DNA from: Flavobacteriales bacterium
GTDB taxonomy: Bacteria > Bacteroidota > Bacteroidia > CAIKAF01
Length of the DNA: 64,000 nt
Reading direction: 5' to 3'
NCBI GenBank assembly: GCA_026418175.1
Contig: JAOABX010000005.1
Span: 62,001 to 126,000 of the forward strand
Of the stretch, positions 53,400 to 62,200 are shown one piece after another. The notes under the pieces are model-generated. The model saw nothing but the letters and a program-made list of their open reading frames with translations, had not been told where the DNA came from and did not search any database. The position numbers were made by a program, and so were the translations under genes. Positions within the stretch are counted from its first letter, which is position 1, and every line of letters starts with the position of its first letter.

Positions 53400-54434
53400 A
53401 TGATAACAAATCAGTGGTACATCGTATGTTTTACAGAAGAGCTAAAAAAAGGAAAACCCATTCAGAAAAAAATCGTAGGAAAAGAAGTAGTAGCTTTTCA
53501 AACAGTTAACGGTAAAATTTATGTATTGGAAGATCGCTGTTGTCATCGAAACGTTCATCTCTCTTTAGGATATATTAAGGGCGAATATATTAAATGCGGT
53601 TATCATGGCTGGGAATTTAATGGGAACGGACAATGTACTTACATCCCATCGTTGCCCCCGGATGAAAAAATACCCAAAACAGCATGCATTAAGGCTTATT
53701 CCGTTCAAGTAAAATACAAGGCCGTTTGGGCTTGGTTTGGGGATGAAGAAAAGAAAGACGAGGTGCCATTACCCCCTATGCATGAAATGGAACAATGGCC
53801 AATTGTTTTTAATTATCATGCAATAAGAGCCAACATAAAGCTGGTAGCCGAAAGTTTATTTGATGCATATCATATCAACCACGTGCATCGCAACAGTATC
53901 AAAACTTTTATGGGGAACCTACATGATGAAAAATTGAATTTCAATCTGCGGGTTACAGATACTTCATTAGAAGGCAATTATGATCGTGCCAACGAAGGCA
54001 GTTTATTTGAGAAAATATATTTTGGATTTAGTAAAACAGTTGATACCCATTTTGGCTACTGGTTTCCTCATACCAGCAAGCTGGATTTAAGATTTAAGAA
54101 ACACTTTACCATGCCTGCCCGGCAAATGGTGATTTATGAGCATTTTTATGAAATTGATGAAGAGCATGTAATGATGATTCAAATAACAACCTGGCATAAT
54201 ATTTTTCGCTTTAATCCTTGGTTTGCCAAGTGGTTTATGCTGAAAAAAAGCATGCGAATTGTGGAAGAAGACATTGCTTTTCTTGAAAGCAATAAACATT
54301 GGCATGAACAAGCTAATCATCGTGATTTACTTATCAAAAGCGATGAAGTAACATTTGAATTTACACGGCTATGGAATAAAAACATCCAAAAGTATGGAAA
54401 CACTGCGCAGGAAAATCAGACAAAAGCTGAATAA
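53400..54434 (+). CDS. Rieske-type aromatic-ring-hydroxylating oxygenase alpha subunit
   Basis: 344 residues. N-terminal Rieske domain with CxH/CxxH pairs: Cys47, His49 (DRCCHR) and Cys66, His69 (IKCGYHGW), binding a [2Fe-2S] cluster. The catalytic domain has ESLFDAYHINHVHRNS, with Asp155, His158 and His163 typical of the mononuclear iron site (DxYHxxxxH), and a late EEDIAFLES acid as possible third ligand. Such oxygenases hydroxylate or demethylate aromatic and isoprenoid substrates with an electron donor; none is adjacent. It overlaps the next FAD gene by about 41 nt, so the two act together, most likely in carotenoid or related lipid oxidation. Confidence 0.9.
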   Translation: MITNQWYIVCFTEELKKGKPIQKKIVGKEVVAFQTVNGKIYVLEDRCCHRNVHLSLGYIKGEYIKCGYHGWEFNGNGQCTYIPSLPPDEKIPKTACIKAYSVQVKYKAVWAWFGDEEKKDEVPLPPMHEMEQWPIVFNYHAIRANIKLVAESLFDAYHINHVHRNSIKTFMGNLHDEKLNFNLRVTDTSLEGNYDRANEGSLFEKIYFGFSKTVDTHFGYWFPHTSKLDLRFKKHFTMPARQMVIYEHFYEIDEEHVMMIQITTWHNIFRFNPWFAKWFMLKKSMRIVEEDIAFLESNKHWHEQANHRDLLIKSDEVTFEFTRLWNKNIQKYGNTAQENQTKAE

Positions 54435-55896
54435 TTACGAATATACACTTAATCATCCAGATACTTCTCTTCCCTACTGTATAGAACATCCCAAAAAAGT
54501 GGCAGTAATTGGGGGAGGAATTGCTGGAATATCCGCTGCCTGTAACCTGGCTGAACGTGGTTTTGATGTTCATCTCTTTGAAAAAAATGCTTTTTTAGGT
54601 GGAAAAATTGGCTCTTGGGAATTTGGGTCAAACGGTGAAAAGCTACGCACTGAACATGGCTTTCATGCATTTTTCCGGCAATATCATAACCTGAGAGATT
54701 TTTTAAAAAAACTGGGAGCAGATAAGCATCTCATCCCCATTGATGATTATGTCATTCTATTTGATAAAAATCAAAAACAAGGATTTAAAGGGCTGAATTG
54801 CATTCCTGGACTAAATATTTTGGATTTGAGAAAACATGGTGTATTTAATTTTTTTACGTTTATCAATCCTTTAAGTATTCCGTTTCTGAATTTACTAAAA
54901 TTTGATTTTGAAAAGACCTATAAAAAATTTGATGGTGAAAGTTTTGAATCCTTTGCAAAAAGAACCATGATGCCCAAAAAAATGCGTATTGTGTTTAACT
55001 CCTTTGCCCGGGCATTTTTTGCAGAACCTGAAGATATGAGTATGGCAGAACTCATCAAAAGCTTCCATTTTTATTTTTTAAGCAATGAAGATGGCTTATT
55101 ATATGATGTATTGCATGATGATTTTCAATATACTTTTATCAGGTATTGCGAAGATTTTTTAAATAAACACAATGCTAAAATCTGGTATAATACTCCCATT
55201 CATGAACTAGAGAAAACAGAAGAAGGGTTTATGGTTCATGGAAGAAAGTTTGATTATTGTATCATTGCCAGCGATGTAAAACATACACGTCGCTTGATTG
55301 AAAAAAGCAAAGGGCTAGAAAATTGGCCAGAAGTTACATCTAAATTTACTACTTTAAAAAATAGTGGAAGGTATGCTGTTTGGCGATTATGGACAGACAA
55401 ATTTGAACATGATGATAATTTACCATTTTTCATTTTTACAGACCGTTTGAAATGCTTAGACAGTATTACGCTTTATCATAAAATGGAAAAAACATCGGCC
55501 GAATGGAGCTATCAAAACAAAGGCGGAATTTTTGAATTGCATTGTTATGCTGTTCCTAAAGATTTGATAAAAGATGAAGATATTAAAGAAGCCATGCTCT
55601 TTGAATTATTGCATTACATGCCGGAATTAAAAGGCCTGAAAATAATTCATGAATATTTTCAGCATCGGGACGATTTCCCGGCATTTCATGTAAACCAATA
55701 CAAAAACAGGCCAGAAATAAAAACTGGAATTCCGGGCTTGTATGCTGCCGGTGATTGGGTAAAAATGAACAATTGTACCATGCTGATGGAAGCAGCTTAC
55801 ACTTCGGGAGCTTTAGCAGCAAACTATATTTTCAGCGAAGAGGGATTGCAAGAGAATCCATTACGCTCTGTACCTACCAAAGGATTGTTGGCTTGA
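54394..55896 (+). CDS. FAD-dependent carotenoid-type desaturase/oxidoreductase
   Basis: About 500 residues. METLRRKIRQKLNNYEYTLN leads into the FAD Rossmann motif VAVIGGGIAGISAACNLAERGFDVHLFEKNAFLGGKIG; EHGFHAFFRQYHNLRDFLKKLG is the desaturase substrate-side signature seen in carotene desaturase, isorenieratene synthase and squalene-type amine oxidases; the C-terminal GIPGLYAAGDWVKMNNCTMLMEAAYTSGALAANYI binds FAD. The earlier ATG at 54355 would overlap the Rieske gene by 80 nt, so I prefer 54394. The pair suggests modification of a polyene or isoprenoid lipid. Exact substrate unknown. Confidence 0.85.
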   Translation: METLRRKIRQKLNNYEYTLNHPDTSLPYCIEHPKKVAVIGGGIAGISAACNLAERGFDVHLFEKNAFLGGKIGSWEFGSNGEKLRTEHGFHAFFRQYHNLRDFLKKLGADKHLIPIDDYVILFDKNQKQGFKGLNCIPGLNILDLRKHGVFNFFTFINPLSIPFLNLLKFDFEKTYKKFDGESFESFAKRTMMPKKMRIVFNSFARAFFAEPEDMSMAELIKSFHFYFLSNEDGLLYDVLHDDFQYTFIRYCEDFLNKHNAKIWYNTPIHELEKTEEGFMVHGRKFDYCIIASDVKHTRRLIEKSKGLENWPEVTSKFTTLKNSGRYAVWRLWTDKFEHDDNLPFFIFTDRLKCLDSITLYHKMEKTSAEWSYQNKGGIFELHCYAVPKDLIKDEDIKEAMLFELLHYMPELKGLKIIHEYFQHRDDFPAFHVNQYKNRPEIKTGIPGLYAAGDWVKMNNCTMLMEAAYTSGALAANYIFSEEGLQENPLRSVPTKGLLA

Positions 55897-55899
55897 AAA

Positions 55900-56484
55900 C
55901 TACTTTAACCTGCTTTCTACTAAATAACAAATAATATGGCCAATGAGTATGTGCATCTCCTGAATACGTGATGTGATATCTGATGGGACTATAATACTTA
56001 CATCACAAATTTCCGATATATCACCGCCTTCTTTTCCTGTTAGGGCAATGGTTTTACATCCCATAATTTTAGCTTTTTCCAAAGCCTTGGTAACATTGGG
56101 ACTTTTTCCCGAAGTAGAAATACCAATACATACATCATTTTTTTTGGCCAATGCCTCCAACTGCCTGGAAAAAACATTGTCAAATCCAAAGTCATTACTT
56201 ATGCTTGTAATAGAAGCTGAGCCAGCCGTAAGTGCAATGGCAGGTAATCCTTTGCGTTCCATTTGATACCTCCCGGTAAATTCAGCAGCCAAATGCTCTG
56301 CATCAGCTGCACTGCCTCCGTTTCCAAAGAAAAAAATGGTGTTTCGTTTTTTGGCTGCTTCCAGGCAAATATCAGCAGCTTGTAAAATTTCTGATTGAAG
56401 TACATTCAGACATTTTTCAGTGAGCAATTTATGCTCATTGAATTCATCTACAATATACTGAGCAGCAGTTGCTAACTTTTCCAT
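55900..56484 (-). CDS. gmhA: Phosphoheptose isomerase (GmhA, SIS domain)
   Basis: 194 residues. IFFFGNGGSAADAEHLAAEFTGRYQMERKGLPAIALTAGSASITSISNDFGFDNVFSRQLEAL is the GmhA signature with the substrate and zinc-binding motif; VCIGISTSGKSPNV and IALTGKEGGDI complete the SIS fold. It converts sedoheptulose 7-phosphate to D-glycero-D-manno-heptose 7-phosphate for LPS or surface-layer glycans. Overlaps hldE1 by 13 nt. Converges with the FAD desaturase with 3 bp between. Confidence 0.93.
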   Translation of the reverse strand: MEKLATAAQYIVDEFNEHKLLTEKCLNVLQSEILQAADICLEAAKKRNTIFFFGNGGSAADAEHLAAEFTGRYQMERKGLPAIALTAGSASITSISNDFGFDNVFSRQLEALAKKNDVCIGISTSGKSPNVTKALEKAKIMGCKTIALTGKEGGDISEICDVSIIVPSDITSRIQEMHILIGHIICYLVESRLK

Positions 56485-57443
56485 AGTTCATTCAATTCAT
56501 CCAATTTAACAGGCACTGTACCCGCTTTAGATACCACTGTTCCGGCAGCTAAATTAGCAAGTTTTATTGCTTCTATTTCATTCCAACCGGCAGCAATAGT
56601 TGCTGCTAAAACAGCAATTACCGTGTCTCCAGCTCCACTTACATCATACACTTCACGAGCTTGTGCAGCAATATGCTTCATTGTTTTACCATTAACAAAA
56701 GTCATACCTTTATCCGATCGGGTAATCAGTATTGCAGGCATTCCGGATGCTTTCAATGCTTTTTTCGCAGCTTTTTCAACTTCGTCATTCGTATTTAAAA
56801 TCGGTATTCCTAAATATTCCCCCAATTCTTTCAAATTGGGAGTAATGTAATCGGCACCGGCATATTTTTTCCAATCGGATGATTTGGGGTCAACCAACAC
56901 CGGAATTTGCTTTTTATTACAATATGCAATAAGTTTTTTAATAAGCTTTGAATGCACAGTACCTTTGGCATAATCAGAAATAACCAGCACATCATGTAAG
57001 CCAATTAAACCTTCGGTGATATCTAATAAAGAGCGAATTTCATCTTCGTCCAACGAAATAATTTTTTCCCGGTCAATACGTACCACCTGCTGATGGCCGG
57101 CAATAATTCGTGTTTTAGTAATGGTAGGCTCTTCCACTTCCAGCAAAATACCGTCTATATCATATTTTTCAGCCAATAGTTTAACATTTTCAGCATCCTC
57201 ATCTTTTCCAACCAATCCGATAAGAGTTACTTTTGCCCCAAGCGAAGCTAAATTCATCGCCACATTACCAGCTCCTCCTAAATTCATGAAAGTTTTATCT
57301 ATATGAACAATAGGTACCGGCGCTTCGGGAGAAATTCGGGGGGCATGACCCAACAAGTATTTATCCAGCATCACATCTCCCAATACTAATACCCTGGAAG
57401 ATGAAAAATCAAGAGGTGATTGATTGTTTTTTTTATTTGGCAT
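56472..57443 (-). CDS. D-beta-D-heptose 7-phosphate kinase (PfkB family, RfaE1/HldE1 domain)
   Basis: 323 residues, ribokinase-like. VLVLGDVMLDKYLLGHAPRISPEAPVPIVHIDKTFMNLGGAGNVAMNLASLGAKVTLIGLVGKDEDA is the family N-terminus; ATP site YDVSGAGDTVIAVLAATIAAG carries the catalytic Asp. It phosphorylates heptose 7-phosphate to the 1,7-bisphosphate. Only the kinase half is here; the HldE adenylyltransferase half and the GmhB phosphatase are not in the window, so they must lie elsewhere. TACTTTTG at 57451-57458, 7 nt upstream, is a near-leaderless promoter for this two-gene unit. Confidence 0.93.
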   Translation of the reverse strand: MPNKKNNQSPLDFSSSRVLVLGDVMLDKYLLGHAPRISPEAPVPIVHIDKTFMNLGGAGNVAMNLASLGAKVTLIGLVGKDEDAENVKLLAEKYDIDGILLEVEEPTITKTRIIAGHQQVVRIDREKIISLDEDEIRSLLDITEGLIGLHDVLVISDYAKGTVHSKLIKKLIAYCNKKQIPVLVDPKSSDWKKYAGADYITPNLKELGEYLGIPILNTNDEVEKAAKKALKASGMPAILITRSDKGMTFVNGKTMKHIAAQAREVYDVSGAGDTVIAVLAATIAAGWNEIEAIKLANLAAGTVVSKAGTVPVKLDELNELWKS

Positions 57444-57450
57444 AATGTAT

Positions 57451-57458
57451 CAAAAGTA
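57451..57458 (-). promoter_or_regulatory. -7 element TACTTTTG before the heptose operon
   Basis: Perfect TAnnTTTG on the minus strand, 7 nt before the hldE1 ATG at 57443, so the mRNA would have a very short leader. Confidence 0.5.
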
Positions 57459-57534
57459 CAAAACATATCTGGGGAAATAAAAGCAAGAAAAAACTTTCAT
57501 TTCTGCATATGAAAAGTTTTAGGAAATTCGTGGT

Positions 57535-58383
57535 GTGTTTTCGCGTCCGGGGATAAAATATATTTTGCTTGCCACGATTTTTTTTCAACTCATGAATACG
57601 TGTGTAAAGTTTGTTCCACATATCCCCGCACATCAAATCATCTTCTTCCGTTCCATAATTTCACTAAGCGTTAGCTTTATTCATCTAAAATTACTCAACA
57701 TCCACCCTTGGGGCAACAATAAAGTGGCGCTTATTTTAAGAGGTATTTTTGGCATGGCCAGCCTTACTGCATTTTTTATAACCTTACAACGAATGCCGTT
57801 GGCTACAGCAGTTACTATTCAATACCTATCTCCCATTTTCACCATCATTTTCGCAACATTTATTCTAGGCGAAAAATCAAACCCTTTACAATATCTATTT
57901 TTTATTATTTCATTTGCAGGCGTTGTAATTGTAAGGGGATTTGATGATCGAATAGCAACCAACGATTTGATGTTGGGTATTTTATCTGCCATGTTTTCTG
58001 GTTTGGCATATAATATGATTCGAAAATCACGTAACTCAGAACATCCGATTGTTGTTGTATTTTATTTTCCGTTGGTGGCCTTACCAATCATTAGTGTATG
58101 GTGTTTAACTGAATGGGTAAACCCGGTGGGATGGGACTGGTTGTTTTTAATATTTACTGGCATTTTCACTCAAATTGCTCAGGTATTTATGACCAAAGCG
58201 TATCAATTAGAAAAGGCATCCACAATATCCGGCTTACAATACTTGGGGTTGATTTATTCACTCAGTATTGGATATTTTATTTTTGATGAAACCTATTCAT
58301 GGCTTAGCTTGGTTGGAATGACCTTAATTGTATCTGGCATTTTATTTAATTTATTATATGAAAAACTAAAAACTAAAAACTAA
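57535..58383 (+). CDS. EamA/DMT-superfamily transporter
   Basis: 282 residues with ten membrane helices in two EamA repeats (1-135 and 145-280): IKYILLATIFFQLMNTCVKFVPHIPAHQIIFFRSIISLSVSF and TGIFTQIAQVFMTKAYQLEKASTISGLQYLGLIYSL are typical. The frame opens at a GTG (57535) after an in-frame stop at 57520-57522; no ATG precedes the first helix, so GTG is accepted. It probably exports an amino acid or metabolite. The stop overlaps the start of the next gene by 1 nt (TAATG). Confidence 0.88.
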   Translation: MFSRPGIKYILLATIFFQLMNTCVKFVPHIPAHQIIFFRSIISLSVSFIHLKLLNIHPWGNNKVALILRGIFGMASLTAFFITLQRMPLATAVTIQYLSPIFTIIFATFILGEKSNPLQYLFFIISFAGVVIVRGFDDRIATNDLMLGILSAMFSGLAYNMIRKSRNSEHPIVVVFYFPLVALPIISVWCLTEWVNPVGWDWLFLIFTGIFTQIAQVFMTKAYQLEKASTISGLQYLGLIYSLSIGYFIFDETYSWLSLVGMTLIVSGILFNLLYEKLKTKN

Positions 58384-59189
58384 TGAACATTCATTTCTCT
58401 GGAAACATAAAAAAAATGCGAGCACAATTACAGGAGCCGGTACTTTATCATTGGGAATTGGGAACTCAACTCATTGAAATGAATACATTGATTGGAAAAA
58501 GAATTAAAATTCAATTTGAAAACCAAATCAATTGCACGGTATGTGGTAATATTACTCCCAAAGCATATGGACAAGGATTTTGCTACACCTGCTTTACTGA
58601 ATCTCCCGAAAACTCTGAATGTATAGTAAAACCTGAACTTTGTGAAGGTCATTTAGGCAAAGGACGGGATGCTCAATGGGAATATGAGCATCATGTAAAA
58701 GAACATTATGTTTATCTGGCACTATCCAGTGGAGTAAAAGTGGGTGTAACCCGCGGCACACAAGTGCCTACCCGGTGGATTGATCAGGGAGCGAATGCTG
58801 CTATTGTATTTGCAAAAACACCTTACCGTAAACTGGCAGGTTTGATTGAAGTGGAGTTAAAAAAATACGTTACAGACAAAACAAACTGGCAGGCTATGCT
58901 TAAAAATCATGTAAACGAAGATACCGATCTAATAGCTGAAAAACTACAACTGTCAGAACTGCTCCCTTCATATCTTAAGTCTTATTTAGTACCATCAAAC
59001 GAAATTACATATATACATTATCCTGTAATATCATATCCTGAAAAAGTAAACAGTCTTTCATTAGATAAAACACCAGTGATAGATGGAACATTAATAGGAA
59101 TTAAAGCACAATACCTGATTTTTGAAGGAGGACAAGTGTTCAATATTCGAAATTCGACCGGATATAAAATAAGCTTAGAAGCTAATTAA
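58383..59189 (+). CDS. DUF2797 family zinc-binding protein
   Basis: 268 residues. FENQINCTVCGNITPKAYGQGFCYTCF is a four-Cys zinc ribbon; CEGHLGKGRDAQWEYEHHVKEHYVYLALSSGVKVGVTRGTQVPTRWIDQGA is a DUF2797/GIY-YIG-related signature with conserved Tyr and Arg. The role is unknown; the fold suggests binding to nucleic acids, though nuclease residues are not certain. It is joined to the EamA gene by a 1-nt overlap. A strong terminator follows. Confidence 0.88.
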   Translation: MNIHFSGNIKKMRAQLQEPVLYHWELGTQLIEMNTLIGKRIKIQFENQINCTVCGNITPKAYGQGFCYTCFTESPENSECIVKPELCEGHLGKGRDAQWEYEHHVKEHYVYLALSSGVKVGVTRGTQVPTRWIDQGANAAIVFAKTPYRKLAGLIEVELKKYVTDKTNWQAMLKNHVNEDTDLIAEKLQLSELLPSYLKSYLVPSNEITYIHYPVISYPEKVNSLSLDKTPVIDGTLIGIKAQYLIFEGGQVFNIRNSTGYKISLEAN

Positions 59190-59194
59190 AAAAT

Positions 59195-59220
59195 AAAAGG
59201 GGGTATAATCCCCCTTTTTA
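59195..59220. terminator. Strong bidirectional terminator
   Basis: AAAAGGGGG (59195-59203), loop TATAAT, CCCCCTTTTT (59210-59219), a 9-bp stem with A and T flanks. It separates the DUF2797 gene from the converging giant repeat protein. Confidence 0.92.
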
Positions 59221-59244
59221 AAATTACACTATGATTCACTAAAC

Positions 59245-62200
59245 TTATTTTATAACCACTTTCTGCACGGTTCCATGTTTTTGTTCTCTAATGAAATACA
59301 TGCCTGCAGGTAATAATACTTTTACCTCGTATGGATAGGAATAAACTTCATAAACTCCTAGCATCTTTCCACTCATATCCATCAGCTCATATACTGCTGG
59401 CTGAGTTCCCTGAATAAAGAAATGTCCTTCATTCGGATTGGGATAGATACCCCAATGCCAATCTGTATTTTCATCATCCAGAGAAAGCCCCACAATATCA
59501 TAACAAGCGGTTGTATCTATACATCCATTAAGTATTACTACAGCAGCATACGAACCATTAGCTGTAGCTGTATATGTTTGTGATACTTCACCCAAAATAG
59601 CTGAATTGTTTGAACAATTTAACCACTGATAAGCAGCTCCACCCTGAAGCGAGGTCAGAACAGTACCTGTTTGTAGTACAGCAGTATTAGGCATGCTATT
59701 TACCATTACCATATGGCTAACCGTTGTATTACAAAGCCCATTATTGACAGTTACCGTATAGTAACCGGCATGGCTTGTAGTAACGCTATTTATTACCGGA
59801 TCTTCCAAATTGGATGTAAAGCCATTGGGCCCACTCCATGTATATGAAACCATGCCAGAAGGTATTGTATTAAATGATAGAGTTTCACCTTCACATAGCG
59901 GTGATTGGAACGTTACACTTACCTGTGGCCCTTGATAAACATTTACATACAATACATCATTGTCAGTACATCCATAAACGTTTGTTACCGTTACAATATA
60001 ACTTCCTTCCATTAGTTCTGTTGCACTAGGGATACTCGGATTCTGGAGATTTGAGCTATAATTGCTTGGTCCCGTCCATTGATATCCAGCATATCCAGAA
60101 GGAGAAACAGATAATTGAATAGTTTCTCCATCACATACAGCCGTAGTACCGGACACAGTAATATTTGGTCGTGGATAAACTTGCATGAAGATTGAATCTG
60201 TATCAGTACATCCATAAATGTTCATTACGTGTAACACGTAATAACCCGAAGCCAATGTATCCACTTGGGGTATAGAAGGATTTTGCAATGGACTATTAAA
60301 ATTGTTAGGGCCTGTCCATTGATAAGTAGCCATTCCATTAGGTGTTGAAAACAACTGCAGAGTTTGTCCTTCACAGAATACCGTATTGTTTACAATTGAA
60401 ATTTGAGGATGTGCGCTTATAAATACTTGTGTTTGAGTACTTGCAGAACATCCATACATATTACTTACTGTAACAAAATAGGTACCTTGCATGGCTGTAG
60501 TAGCAGAGTCAATTATCGGATTTTGGTCTGTAGAGCTAAACCCGTTAGGCCCTGTCCATTGATAATTCATTCCAGCAGGATTTGCAAAAAGCAATAAGTC
60601 ATCGCCTACACATAATATAGGAGCGTTTGTTGTTGCATTAGGTAAAGGAGCAGGGTTAACCGTAATGCTAAATGATGTCTGGCTATTACATCCGCTAGCA
60701 TTTGTTGCTGTTAAAAAATATGCCCCAGAATGATACCCTTGCAATCCATAAATCCATGGATTTTGCTGTGTTGATATAAAGCCATTAGGTCCTGTCCATA
60801 AATAATTGCTTGCACCTGAGCCAGCTGTTAGTTGCACACTATCGCCTGCGCAATAATTATTTTGACTATTCAGAATCTGTGCAACCGGTTGTGTATTTAC
60901 CTGGATATAAATTGAGTCTTTGGCCGTATAACTACAATTTCCAGTATAGCCTGCCACTAACTTATACCAACCGCTATTTGCAACTTGAGCCGGACTAATG
61001 TACACGTTTTGATTAGTAGATACATATCCTCCGGGACCAGTCCAATTGTAGTAATGTAAATTGCTGGGAGAGGTGTTGATGGTAATTGCATTGCCCTCAC
61101 AAATATTATTACTTCCTGATAAATTTAAGGTAAAGCTACCGCCTCCAATATTCACATTAGTTTGTGTTGTAGCACCACATCCATTTGAATTAACTGCCTG
61201 TACTATATAATTACCGGCATTAGAAATGTTTACCTGATTGATTTGAATCGATTGTGTCGTTGCAGAAAATCCATTAGGCCCAGTCCATTGATAAGTTAAT
61301 CCATTGGGTACCACATTTAAATTTAAGGTATCATTCAAACATAAATTAGTATTCCCTAAAATAGCAATGGTGGGTGAAGGATTTATACCACTAACGATTA
61401 CTGTATCTTTTGAAAAACAGCCTCCTGGATTAGTAGCTGTTACAATGTACATACCATTATGACTAATATTTGATGAAGCAATAACAGGATTTTGAGTAGC
61501 CGATACAAATCCATTGGGTCCAATCCAACTGTAACTACCGGCGCCCGAAGGATTAGCAAACAGTAAAAGCGACTGGCCTTCACACGTAGGAATTGTAGCC
61601 GAAGCATTTACTACGGGTAAAGGATTAACAAAAACATTAATTAATGCCGAATCCACACATCCCCCAATACCTGTAACGATTACTTTATATTGGGTACTTG
61701 TAGTTGGTGACGCCTTGGGATTACTGATACTAGCATTACTTAAACCGGTTACTGGCAACCATTGATATGATACGCCACCATTTACGAATAATTGTGCAGA
61801 GTCGCCTGTACAAATATTAACATTGTTGCTATACGATGAAATTGGTTGAGGATAATGTTGAATAACAATGCTATTGGTTCGCGTACAATTATTCGCATTT
61901 GTTACTGTTACAGTATATGTACCCGGATTAGCCACCGTAATGGATTGAGTAGTGGCATATGTATTCCAATAATACAAAGTATCAGCAGAATTAACCGTAA
62001 GCTGCACATTTCCTCCCGGACAGAATATGGTGGGACCACTGCTTGTGATTAAAGGAACTGCTGGTAAATTATGAACTGTTACTTGTACAGTATCTTTTGC
62101 AATACAATTATTGGAATTAGTAACAGTAACTATATATTGGCCTGATGAGCTAACTGTTATTGCCGAAGTTGTATGGCCGGTGTTCCATTGATAAGAAACA

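Noticed and set aside
57509-57556. ATG-started short frame (MKSFRKFVVCFRVRG) before the EamA gene
   Set aside because: It is out of frame with the transporter and ends after 15 codons; the GTG at 57535 better fits helix 1.
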